A stretch of 31,758 nucleotides of DNA from JBAZAX01 sp041671765 (GTDB lineage: Bacteria > Babelota > Babeliae > Babelales > RVW-14): positions 1 to 31,758 of the forward strand of contig JBAZAX010000019.1 in assembly GCA_041671765.1 (NCBI GenBank), read 5' to 3'. Each line of letters opens with the position of its first letter. The first letter of the stretch is position 1. The notes beneath the pieces were generated by a model, which was given only the letters and a program-made list of their open reading frames with translations, searched no databases and was not told the origin of the DNA. Made by a program: the position numbers and the translations under genes. Shown here piece by piece: positions 24,598 through 31,758 of this stretch.

Positions 24598-25620
24598 ATG
24601 AAAATTGGGATGATTTTTCCTGGACAAGGGGCGCAGTTTCTTGGCATGTGTAAGGAGCTTTACGATCGAGAGCGCTTGATACAAGAACTTTTTGAGCAAG
24701 CCTCAAGTTGTGTTGATCAGAATTTTGTTCGCCTTTGTTTTGCATCATCAGAAAAAGAGCTTAGAGAAACTGTTAATGCGCAAACATCAATTTTTCTCGT
24801 TAGCGCATCAATTTATAAAATACTGAATGAAAAATATGGAATTACTCCAAGTATTGTTGCTGGGCATAGTTCAGGAGAATATTCTGCAATTTTTGCTGCC
24901 GGCGGAATGACCTTTCCCGATGCAATATATTTATTAAAAAAGCGTGCGCTTTTTTTGGAAGAAGCTACCAAGCAGTACGAAGGTGGCATGTTAGCGTCTC
25001 TTGGACTGCCGGTTGAGGTTGTTCAAGAAATATGCAAAAAATACGATGATCCAAGCGATATTAAAGTTGTTGCCGAAGTTGTAAATTATAACTCTCCAAC
25101 TCAATTTGTTATTTCAGGGACGCCCAACGAGCTCATTGCCATTGCAAGCGATATTAAGCAGGCTAAAGGTAAGGCAATAGCTCTTAATGTTGCAGGTGCA
25201 TTCCACTCAAGGATGATGAAAGAGGCTGAAAATAACTTTGCTGCCTATTTGGTCAAAGTTGATTTCAAAGATCTCAGTGTTCCACTTGTAAATAATGTTG
25301 CAGCGCGAGTTGTAAGGTCTAATGAAGAGATCAAAGAGTCGCTTGTTAAGCAGATGAGTTCCAATGTTTTATGGTGGCCGGCTATGCAGCATTTCAAGAA
25401 ATGTGATTTGATTATCGAGGTTGGGCCTGGGACCAAATATGCAAAAATGCTCAAAAGAGAGTGGCCGGATGCAAATATCGTTTCAATTAATACTCAAGCA
25501 GACATTGAACAGTTGGCGAGTTTTTTGGGTAAAGAAATTCCGAAAACTGAAATAGACCTTGTGATTGAGGAAGAGTTAAACGATAGCCAGAAAGGTGGCA
25601 AGGGCGATGGCTCAATTTAA
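24598..25620 (+). CDS. fabD: Malonyl-CoA:ACP transacylase
   Basis: FabD loads malonyl from CoA onto ACP to supply chain elongation. At 340 residues it is about 30 longer than usual, with a C-terminal tail (EIDLVIEEELNDSQKGGKG). Key features are IFPGQGAQFLGM, the nucleophile elbow GHSSGEYSA with Ser91, Arg116 in KKRALFL, and His203 in GAFHSRMM. The elbow has Ser where many FabD proteins have Leu (GHSLGE). The start codon ATG has only weak ribosome-binding sequence. Its 3' end overlaps fabG by 14 bases, so the two are probably translationally coupled. Confidence 0.97.
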   Translation: MKIGMIFPGQGAQFLGMCKELYDRERLIQELFEQASSCVDQNFVRLCFASSEKELRETVNAQTSIFLVSASIYKILNEKYGITPSIVAGHSSGEYSAIFAAGGMTFPDAIYLLKKRALFLEEATKQYEGGMLASLGLPVEVVQEICKKYDDPSDIKVVAEVVNYNSPTQFVISGTPNELIAIASDIKQAKGKAIALNVAGAFHSRMMKEAENNFAAYLVKVDFKDLSVPLVNNVAARVVRSNEEIKESLVKQMSSNVLWWPAMQHFKKCDLIIEVGPGTKYAKMLKREWPDANIVSINTQADIEQLASFLGKEIPKTEIDLVIEEELNDSQKGGKGDGSI

Positions 25621-26344
25621 TTCTTTGGTTACCGGAGGGGTGCAGGGAATAGGTTTTGCTGTTGCTAAAAACTTGCTGCTGCGGGGCGATCGGGTTTTTG
25701 TTTTTGATTATTTACCGGAAAATGCACAAATTGTTCAGAAATTAAAAGACTTAAATATTCAATATTTTCAAGTCGATGTTTCATCTGTTGGATCAATAAA
25801 GAATGGGTTTGATCAATTATCAAAAATTTTAGAAAATCAGTTAAATAAAGATTTAAATTTGCTTGTTAACAATGCCGGTGTTACACGCGATACACTTGCA
25901 ATTCGAATGAATGAGTCTGATTGGGATACTGTTTTGGATGTCAATCTAAAAGGGACATTTTTCTGTTCTCAGCAGGCGCTTAAACGTATGATTAAGCAAT
26001 CCAAAAGCTATATTATTAATATTAGTTCGATTGTTGGGCTTCATGGTAATGCAGGGCAGGCTAATTATGCTGCAAGCAAGGCCGGCATTATTGCCTTAAC
26101 CAAAACGCTTGCGCAGGAATATGCCAGTCGTAATGTATTGATCAATTCCATTGCGCCGGGGTTTATTCAAACAACTATGACTGATAAATTACCTGAATCT
26201 GCCAAGCAAATGGCCTTGGAGCATATAGCTCTCAAGCGCTTTGGACACCCGGATGATGTTGCAAATCTTATTGATTTTTTGACATCTGGCAGGGCTGATT
26301 ATATTACTGGTCAAACAATAGAGTTGACTGGTGGAATGATTTGA
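25607..26344 (+). CDS. fabG: 3-oxoacyl-[ACP] reductase
   Basis: FabG is the NADPH-dependent reductase of fatty acid elongation. I start at ATG 25607, eight bases after AAGGTGG, giving 245 residues; a GTG start four codons upstream is possible. It is a short-chain dehydrogenase with TGGVQGIG (cofactor loop, 9-16), NNAG (88-91) and the catalytic triad Ser141, Tyr154 and Lys158 in NISSIVGLHGNAGQANYAAS. The C-terminus (YITGQTIELTGGMI) is canonical for FabG. Confidence 0.96.
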   Translation: MAQFNSLVTGGVQGIGFAVAKNLLLRGDRVFVFDYLPENAQIVQKLKDLNIQYFQVDVSSVGSIKNGFDQLSKILENQLNKDLNLLVNNAGVTRDTLAIRMNESDWDTVLDVNLKGTFFCSQQALKRMIKQSKSYIINISSIVGLHGNAGQANYAASKAGIIALTKTLAQEYASRNVLINSIAPGFIQTTMTDKLPESAKQMALEHIALKRFGHPDDVANLIDFLTSGRADYITGQTIELTGGMI

Positions 26345-26457
26345 AAATAGTCTAATAAATTGATACATTTAGCCTTAAAACGCATGCTTTTGTAGAAAAT
26401 TTTTCAAAAATCAGATATCATATAAACCTGTGTTATTTTAAAGATATCTATAGAATC

Positions 26458-26463
26458 TATAAT
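26458..26463 (+). promoter_or_regulatory. Possible -10 element upstream of acpP
   Basis: A perfect TATAAT lies 27 bases before the acpP ATG, within a 140-base gap that would allow separate high-level expression of ACP. No good -35 is seen at 17 bases, and chance occurrence in AT-rich DNA is likely. Confidence 0.3.
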
Positions 26464-26484
26464 TTAAATTTTTAGGAGTATTTT

Positions 26485-26733
26485 ATGGCATTTACAAGAG
26501 AAGAGACACTGACTAAAGTGGTTTCTATTATTTCGGAAAAATTGAATCTTCCTGCTCAAAATATTACAGAAACTTCTACGTTTAAAGACTTAGGAGCAGA
26601 TTCTCTTGATGTTGTTGAAATAATAATGAATTTTGAGGATACTTTTGGTATCGAAATCAAAGATGAAGATGCCGAAAAAATCAAATCAATTGGTGAAGCG
26701 GTAGCTTTAATTCATACATATCGCACAAAATAA
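26485..26733 (+). CDS. acpP: Acyl carrier protein
   Basis: An 82-residue ACP that carries growing acyl chains on a 4'-phosphopantetheine arm. The attachment serine is Ser40 in the GADSLDVVEI motif, followed by the acidic helix II (NFEDTFGIEIKDEDAEK). Ribosome-binding TTAGGAG precedes the ATG. It lies between fabG and fabF with a 12-base gap to fabF. Confidence 0.98.
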   Translation: MAFTREETLTKVVSIISEKLNLPAQNITETSTFKDLGADSLDVVEIIMNFEDTFGIEIKDEDAEKIKSIGEAVALIHTYRTK

Positions 26734-26745
26734 GAAGTTAATATT

Positions 26746-28026
26746 ATGTCAAAATGTGAGGTTGTAATTACGGGTGTGGGACTTCTTACCCCTTTGGGTA
26801 ATGATACTCAATCAACCTGGGACAATCTAATCTTGGGAAAATCTGGCATTGGTTTTTTAAGTGATCGTTATAACCTTGAAAATTATCCATGTAAGGTTGC
26901 TGGATTTGTAAAAAATGATCAGGCGCTTATCAATCAAGTTTTGTCACTTAAAGATCAACATAAGGCCGGACGATTTATACATCTGGGCTTGGTTGCTGCA
27001 AAACAGGCAATCGAGGATTCCGGTTTGTCGGATGCCATTCCGGAGCAACGAGATAGATTTGGCTCATACATGGGTATTGGGATTGGTGGTCTTGGTGAGA
27101 TTGAGCACAGTGTTCGTGAATATATTGCAGGTGGACCGAAAAGGGTGTCACCTTTTACAATTCCAAGTTTGATTAGTAACGAGGCTGTTGGTTGGGCGAG
27201 TATAAAGTGGAATTTACAAGGGCCTTGTGCTGTAATTGCAAATGCATGTTCTTCAAGTAGTGATGCTTTGGGACTGTCGTTTAGAGCAATAAGAGACGGT
27301 TATGCTGATTACATGTTGGCTGGAGGTGTTGAGAGTTGTGCTATTCCAATTACAGTAATTGGATTTGGAAATATGAGAGCCCTTTCAACATGGACGGGCG
27401 ATCCTGCTCAAGCCAGCAGGCCATTTGATGCTTTGCGCACCGGTTTTGTAATGGCAGAGGGCGCAGCTATGCTTATCCTTGAACGCAAGGATTTAGCAAT
27501 TAAGCGTGGTGCTAAAATTTATGCCGAAATAGTAGGTTATGGTGCAACTTCTGACGCGCACCATATTACTGCAATTCATCCTGAGGGTAGAGGTGCCATA
27601 AATGCTGTAAAAATGGCATTGAATGAAGCAAAAATTAATCCTGAAGATGTCGGGTATATTAATGCTCATGGTACAGGAACTCGAATGAATGATATAGTTG
27701 AAACTAAAGTGCTGAAAAATGTTTTTGGAGAACATATTTCTCCCAAAAATCCGCGGCACACTGTGATTAGTAGCACGAAGTCTATGACAGGTCACATGCT
27801 TGGAGCAACGGGCGCTGCAGAAGCAATTTTTTGCGCTCTGGCGTTACAAAAGCAAATTTTGCCTCCAACAATCAATCTTGAAAATCCAGATCCGGAATGT
27901 GATCTTGATTATATCCCCGGTTATGCCAGAGATTCAAGAATCGGAGATTCAAAAATAAATTATGCAATATCAAACTCATTTGGGTTTGGTGGTGGTAATA
28001 CTGTTCTTGTATTGAGAAAAAATTAA
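26746..28026 (+). CDS. fabF: 3-oxoacyl-[ACP] synthase II (KAS II)
   Basis: FabF condenses malonyl-ACP with a growing acyl-ACP. The 426-residue protein has the thiolase fold with the KAS I/II Cys-His-His triad: Cys168 in IANACSSSSDALG, His308 in INAHGTGTRMND, and His350 in STKSMTGHMLGATG, with Lys345 beside it. That active site is the FabF/FabB type, not FabH (Cys-His-Asn). The C-terminus SNSFGFGGGNTVLVL is canonical. It is the last gene of the fab run and may have to take over some of the initiation role if no FabH is encoded elsewhere. Confidence 0.97.
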   Translation: MSKCEVVITGVGLLTPLGNDTQSTWDNLILGKSGIGFLSDRYNLENYPCKVAGFVKNDQALINQVLSLKDQHKAGRFIHLGLVAAKQAIEDSGLSDAIPEQRDRFGSYMGIGIGGLGEIEHSVREYIAGGPKRVSPFTIPSLISNEAVGWASIKWNLQGPCAVIANACSSSSDALGLSFRAIRDGYADYMLAGGVESCAIPITVIGFGNMRALSTWTGDPAQASRPFDALRTGFVMAEGAAMLILERKDLAIKRGAKIYAEIVGYGATSDAHHITAIHPEGRGAINAVKMALNEAKINPEDVGYINAHGTGTRMNDIVETKVLKNVFGEHISPKNPRHTVISSTKSMTGHMLGATGAAEAIFCALALQKQILPPTINLENPDPECDLDYIPGYARDSRIGDSKINYAISNSFGFGGGNTVLVLRKN

Positions 28027-28066
28027 TTTGTTTATTAAACTCTTTATTTTTTAGTTTTGCTTATTA

Positions 28067-28072
28067 TATAAT
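28067..28072 (+). promoter_or_regulatory. Possible -10 element for the Lys-rich secreted protein gene
   Basis: A perfect TATAAT lies 82 bases upstream of ATG 28154, after the fab run. The -35 is not convincing. Confidence 0.28.
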
Positions 28073-28153
28073 TCAGTTAGTAAGTTTATTTTGAATGATT
28101 AGTAAGAAAGATAAGAGTTTTTTAGGGAATTTTTAAGGGGGAAGGGGATCTTT

Positions 28154-28912
28154 ATGAATATCAAACAACTTTCGGTGTTGCTTTTGGCCGTGTCCATGGT
28201 AGCCGTTCAATCAACCAGAGCTATGATAGAAGAAGAGACGGTGGCTGCTGAAACGACAAAAAAAGGCTTTAATCAGCCACAGTGTGATGCCTCAGGCAAA
28301 CCAATTCGAACTGCTGCTAAAAAGCAACGTAAGGATAAAACAAAAGACGTAAAGGCAAAGGCCGGTGCATCAAAGAAAAAAGCTACAAAGGCTAAAAAGG
28401 CAAAAGGTAAAAAAGTAGTAAAAGATAAAAAACTTAAAAGAACGAAAAAAGATGCGACAATTGCCAAACTTGGAAAATTCAATAGAAGAGGCGAAATTAA
28501 ATCATTTACCGTCGCTGCCAATAATATTATTGAATTTATGAATGAAAATGCTACAAAGGCAACAGCAACCCAAAAGGCACAGCTTTTTACAATGATTGCT
28601 CGTTTCAATTGGATTACCGGTCGCAAAGGATTTGATACGCTTGCTCACTACGCCCAAACTGTAAAACTTTTACAAACGGCGAGCGAGCACGATGCTTTGT
28701 TTGGTACCGTAAAAAATAAATTTATTAGTAAGTGGTTGGTTGCAAAGGAGACTCAGCTTAAAGATCCTAGCAAGATGAAAGCGGGAAAAGCTGTAAAAAA
28801 AGAAAAAACAAAAGCAAAAACTAAGTTAGCTAAAAAAGTTAAGAAGAGTGAAAAGAAAACAACAGCTGCCGAAAGAGCCAAAATCAGTAGGGTTGAAAAG
28901 CAGAATAAGTAA
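28154..28912 (+). CDS. Secreted Lys/Ala-rich, histone-H1-like protein
   Basis: This 252-residue protein begins with a signal peptide (MNIKQLSVLLLAVSMVAV, then QSTRA) with Met24 at the predicted mature start. A strongly basic Lys/Ala-rich segment follows (KAKAGASKKKATKAKKAK). A central roughly 100-residue helical region (FTVAANNIIEFMNENATKAT through TVKLLQTASEHDALFGTV) may be globular. The C-terminus is again basic (KKEKTKAKTKLAKKVKKSEK). Bacterial H1-like proteins usually stay in the cytoplasm and bind DNA; here the signal peptide argues for export. AAGGGG precedes the ATG, and a strong terminator follows. It may bind nucleic acid or an acidic surface. No specific family is recognised. Confidence 0.78.
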   Translation: MNIKQLSVLLLAVSMVAVQSTRAMIEEETVAAETTKKGFNQPQCDASGKPIRTAAKKQRKDKTKDVKAKAGASKKKATKAKKAKGKKVVKDKKLKRTKKDATIAKLGKFNRRGEIKSFTVAANNIIEFMNENATKATATQKAQLFTMIARFNWITGRKGFDTLAHYAQTVKLLQTASEHDALFGTVKNKFISKWLVAKETQLKDPSKMKAGKAVKKEKTKAKTKLAKKVKKSEKKTTAAERAKISRVEKQNK

Positions 28913-28928
28913 TAAATAAATATTTTTT

Positions 28929-28973
28929 AAAGCACAAAAAAGGGCTCAAAATCTGAGCCCTTTTTTGTGCTTT
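28929..28973 (+). terminator. Intrinsic terminator after the Lys-rich protein
   Basis: A perfect 20-bp inverted repeat (28929-28948 with 28954-28973) with a 5-base loop and T-run, 17 bases past the stop codon. It is among the strongest hairpins in the window. Confidence 0.93.
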
Positions 28974-29286
28974 TTTACATTTTGTGATTATTTGATTAAA
29001 GATGTTTTTTCTTTTGCAGGTGGATAATCGGCTGGTTTTGCGCTTTAGTAAATTAATACCAGTTTGATAACTAGTTATGGCGAATTCGATAATCATAATC
29101 ATAAATGGTATGAGGTGTGGTGATACTAAAAGCTATTCCACATGGCCTTCCCGGCCGTGCCCGGCGAAGTCTTGCACGTAGCCTGGGCGGAGGCCCAATG
29201 TCATCAGCTTAAGAGTTTTGCCTGATAACAGGACTAAATAAAATCTCATAACCATTGCCTAGATAAAGATCTTTTTTTCACCAAAC

Positions 29287-29302
29287 CGTCGCACCGGCGA
29301 CG
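29287..29302. repeat. GC-rich hairpin in repeat block 2
   Basis: Perfect 6-bp arms CGTCGC and GCGACG around a 4-base loop, directly before the shared TCCGTCGTAGCC repeat segment. Confidence 0.6.
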
Positions 29303-29441
29303 TGTCCGTCGTAGCCACTTGGGCGAAGTCGGAAGGCCGGGTTCCAGTAGTTTTAACTTACTTTCGTACTCAAAAAATTATTTACAATGTCGGTTATGAG
29401 AAGTTATTACATATACATAGTCCTTGTATAAAGAGCCTAGA

Positions 29442-29459
29442 AACCGGCCTTCGCCGGTT
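29442..29459. repeat. GC-rich hairpin in repeat block 3
   Basis: Perfect 7-bp arms AACCGGC and GCCGGTT around loop CTTC, within AT-rich surroundings. The CGGCCTTC core also appears, differently arranged, in blocks 1 and 2. Confidence 0.6.
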
Positions 29460-29576
29460 CGACAATGCGACAAGTAGGATCGCGCTTGGTTTTAGATATT
29501 AGTATTGTTTTCTTAAATTGATGACATTTGGCCTACGGCAGTGCGATGTTACATTAGCTTTCATAAAGCAATAGAA

Positions 29577-29607
29577 AAGGCCCCAAGACAAACTATCTTG
29601 GGGCCTT
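29577..29607 (-). terminator. Terminator after the MIR-domain gene
   Basis: A 12-bp inverted repeat (29577-29588 with 29596-29607; AAGGCCCC core) with a 7-base loop, 22 bases past the stop. The T-run on the minus strand is short (TTTTCT), so termination may be partial. Confidence 0.75.
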
Positions 29608-29629
29608 GATTTTCATATAATCCGGGTGC

Positions 29630-31758
29630 TTACGCCGCTGGGGTTCCCGCTGTTGTTGATGCTACCGGTGCAGTTTTTCCCGCTGCTTTTTTTACAGCCT
29701 TCTTTTGGTTAGCTGTTTCTCGGGTAGCCTTTTGGGATGTTTTTTTAGCTACTTTTTGTTTTTTAACAGCTGGCTTTTTTGCCGGTTTTTTAGTTACTTT
29801 TTTGTTTTTTGTTAACTTGGTTTTTGTTAACTTGTTTTTTGAATTACCCTTTTTAACGTTAGATTTGACCTTAATAGACTTCTTTGCCGTTACTTTTGTT
29901 GCGGCTTTTGTGGTTAGCTTTCCAGTCTTGATTGCTTGTGTTCGTGTTTTTGTTACTGGTTTTACCTTTTCAACTTTTTTATCAGCACTTATTTTTATGC
30001 CTGATTCGCCAAAATGGTAATTGTCGTTTTCGCCATCAAGAGCAACATGAGAAACACCGTTTGTTACAATTTTTGATAAACCGACTGATGGTTTGCCATC
30101 TTTACCCAAAACTGGGGTCCATTTTGTTTCGCCTAAAACAAGTTTCCATAGAGCAAAATCTTTATCTACTGCGAATATAATTGTTTTTTCCACTGTTTCA
30201 GTTATTGTTTTTGTGGTTTTAGCCTTTGTAGTTGCTTTGGTAGTAGATTTTGTAGAAGACTTCTTTGCAACATCCGTTGCTTTTATCTTGTGTTCCACAG
30301 TATCAGCTGCGGCAATGTAGACGAATGGTGTTGTTGCTGTTGCAAGTTCCGTCCAGTCTTCTTCTGATGTGTACTTATACACATTTCCGTTTAATCCAAG
30401 ACCAAAGATATTTGATTTTACTGTTGCAACAACCATTTCACCTTCATCAGAAATTTCTACCCATTCTTTTGCTTCAAGCTTATAAATCTTATTGTCTGCA
30501 GATTTTGCAACAATGGTCTTGTCATTTCCGCATGAAATTTGTGTTAACTTTGGTTGATCTTTAGTTTTTATTTCAGCCCAAATTTTTTTAGTAAAATCAA
30601 ACTCAAAAACTTTATTATCAGAGTTGATTACCAACATGTTTCCATCTGCGGAAATTGTCAGGCTTATTAATTGTCCGATTGGTTGTTTAGCCGTATCATT
30701 TATACTTTCAAATTCTTCCCAAGCATTGTCTGACATGGAATTGTTATTAAATTCATAGAGTTTACCATCCATGCCTATTCCGAACTTAAGCATTTTACCT
30801 GTAGAGGTGCTTCCAACTGCAATTGCGCTAAATTTGCCATCCTCAGCAAACCACTTTTCAGGTAGATTTACAGGAATTTCCACAATGAATTTTCCATAAA
30901 CATAGCCAGGTTTATTCTTAATGTCTTCAACAACGAAATAAGTAGGCGTTTTGTTTAGGCCGACTATATGTTGTTGGTGTGTACCAAATAGCTTGTCGGA
31001 AATCCAAAGATATTCAGGATAATCCGTTTTATAATCCGGGTTTCCTAAATTTGGATTATAACGTTCAAGTACTACATTTTTATTGGCAATCCAATCTGAT
31101 CCATCAGCTACAGGAGCTTTACCTTCATAAATTTTGACAAGCCAGCTATTACCGATGTTATTTTTGTCTGTGTTAAAGCATGTAATTTCACGATGCTCAT
31201 TGTCAGGTGCCTTTAATGTGTTGTCCCAGCCGTTTGTGTCATTGATCACATTTGTGTGAGAGTGAAGGCATTTGTTTGTTGATAAATGAATTAACATGAT
31301 TCTGTTGCCGCTCTTAACAACAGTATCGCGGACCTCGGATAATTCTTTTGTTGGTGATGCAATCATCCACCAATCATTATCATCTTCACCTGCCATGCCG
31401 GTTACTTGTTGCTGGCCTGATGTACTTTTACTTGTAGTACCGTCATAATTCAGTGCATGAGAGTGCAGCGTTATTCCATTTTCAACTTTTTCTCCAGGGA
31501 AGTAGGTTAATCTTATTACATCGCCATAATTAACTTTAGGGGCATTTTTTGAGTAATCAGCAGCGTCGATTTGATTTGGTGCGGTTTTGGCTAACGCGGC
31601 TTCTTTTTGCAATGCCGCGAGTTTCAGTTTTAATGCCCATGCAGGGTGTTTAGTTACATCCGCAACGATTTTAAGTTCCTTCCCTTCTATTTGGTCAAAA
31701 ACCTGGGATCTAGGTACTCCACCTTCCAAATATTCTATTTTTACATGTCGAGGTCTGG
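29630..31758 (-). CDS. MIR-domain / tectonin-like repeat protein with histone-H1-like tail, 5' truncated by the window edge
   Basis: The frame is open to the right edge, so the start is outside; TTG 31729 is internal. The visible part, about 709 residues, begins with a MIR domain (YGDVIRLTYFPGEKVENGIT with LHSHA, and NKCLHSHTNV further on), as in eukaryotic protein O-mannosyltransferases and IP3/ryanodine receptors. After this come about five to six repeats of the tectonin type with W/Y-centred strands (NAWEEFESINDTA, KKIWAEIKTKDQ, KEWVEISDEG, EEDWTELATA, ETKWTPVLGK), probably a beta-propeller. The last roughly 130 residues are Lys/Thr/Ala-rich like histone H1 (KKPAKKPAVKKQKVAKK). MIR and tectonin modules bind sugars or proteins, so a surface or host-directed role is plausible but unproven. 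A terminator follows. Confidence 0.82.
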   Translation of the reverse strand, partial: RPRHVKIEYLEGGVPRSQVFDQIEGKELKIVADVTKHPAWALKLKLAALQKEAALAKTAPNQIDAADYSKNAPKVNYGDVIRLTYFPGEKVENGITLHSHALNYDGTTSKSTSGQQQVTGMAGEDDNDWWMIASPTKELSEVRDTVVKSGNRIMLIHLSTNKCLHSHTNVINDTNGWDNTLKAPDNEHREITCFNTDKNNIGNSWLVKIYEGKAPVADGSDWIANKNVVLERYNPNLGNPDYKTDYPEYLWISDKLFGTHQQHIVGLNKTPTYFVVEDIKNKPGYVYGKFIVEIPVNLPEKWFAEDGKFSAIAVGSTSTGKMLKFGIGMDGKLYEFNNNSMSDNAWEEFESINDTAKQPIGQLISLTISADGNMLVINSDNKVFEFDFTKKIWAEIKTKDQPKLTQISCGNDKTIVAKSADNKIYKLEAKEWVEISDEGEMVVATVKSNIFGLGLNGNVYKYTSEEDWTELATATTPFVYIAAADTVEHKIKATDVAKKSSTKSTTKATTKAKTTKTITETVEKTIIFAVDKDFALWKLVLGETKWTPVLGKDGKPSVGLSKIVTNGVSHVALDGENDNYHFGESGIKISADKKVEKVKPVTKTRTQAIKTGKLTTKAATKVTAKKSIKVKSNVKKGNSKNKLTKTKLTKNKKVTKKPAKKPAVKKQKVAKKTSQKATRETANQKKAVKKAAGKTAPVASTTAGTPAA

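Larger units (their letters stand above)
28974..29576. other. Gene-free intergenic region carrying GC-rich repeat islands
   Basis: No supportable gene lies here; a 66-codon frame at 29302-29502 follows the repeats and lacks protein-like features. The region alternates AT-rich DNA with GC-rich blocks at about 29141-29197, 29286-29347 and 29442-29478. Blocks 1 and 2 share CGTAGCC followed by TGGGCG and AG. Hairpins include CGTCGC/GCGACG (29287-29302) and AACCGGC/GCCGGTT (29442-29459). Part of block 2 (TCCGTCGTAGCCA) recurs with one change at about 1555-1567. Confidence 0.65.

Noticed and set aside
28273..28626. A 117-codon antisense frame opposite the Lys-rich protein
   Set aside because: AAA/AAG-rich codons read backwards give Phe/Leu-rich frames by default; it looks membrane-like only because of this.
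29302..29502. A 66-codon frame in the intergenic repeat region
   Set aside because: It runs through GC-rich repeat blocks, has no ribosome binding site, and shows no protein-like pattern.
1..31758. CRISPR array, rRNA genes or a replication origin
   Set aside because: I saw no regularly spaced direct repeats, no rRNA-like conserved blocks, and no cluster of DnaA-box-like sites next to dnaA/dnaN; the presence of dnaE alone does not indicate an origin.

Overview
This is an AT-rich bacterial window that looks like a small, host-associated Gram-negative genome. I would place it tentatively in Candidatus Dependentiae (TM6/Babeliales) or another amoeba-associated lineage. This rests on many predicted secreted proteins with eukaryote-like modules (ankyrin repeats, a MIR domain with tectonin-like repeats, histone-H1-like Lys/Ala tails), a GT9 glycosyltransferase, and compact housekeeping blocks. 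The phylum is inference; no rRNA or species marker was searched.

Layout. 1-1343: the end of a large serine recombinase whose last codons run into the 3' end of a tRNA-Arg(CCT) gene, which looks like the edge of an integrated element lying to the left. 1332-1686: tRNA-Arg(CCT) and tRNA-Arg(TCG), both with encoded CCA. 1835-4180: a membrane-anchored GNAT protein and a biotin-dependent carboxyltransferase. 4319-7736: a TPR-like protein, a secreted TolA-like coiled-coil protein whose signal peptide is out of frame, and a small secreted helical-repeat protein. 7898-11374: dnaE. 11477-17193: a leftward block of secreted proteins: a 160-aa protein with its own terminator, then a 923-aa protein and three ankyrin proteins in one operon. 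17419-19602: a GT9 glycosyltransferase converging on a methyltransferase/kinase-like gene split by one stop codon. 19788-22158: tsf-pyrH-frr with a terminator. 22347-28026: rpmF, plsX, a TPR membrane protein, fabD, fabG, acpP and fabF. 28154-31758: a secreted Lys-rich protein, a repeat-rich intergenic region, and a truncated MIR/tectonin/H1-tail protein.

How the genes fit together. The right-hand cluster makes acyl-ACP (FabD, FabG, ACP, FabF) and passes it to phospholipid synthesis (PlsX). The carboxyltransferase near the left end could supply malonyl-CoA. tsf-pyrH-frr and rpmF serve translation and nucleotide supply. The remainder is mainly a secretome. Eight of nine signal peptides I could place are followed directly by Met at the predicted cleavage point, the most unusual pattern in the window. 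Other notable items are a palindromic repeat inserted in frame in dnaE with a second copy between the tRNAs, two recently damaged genes, and the absence of fabH from an otherwise canonical fab cluster.
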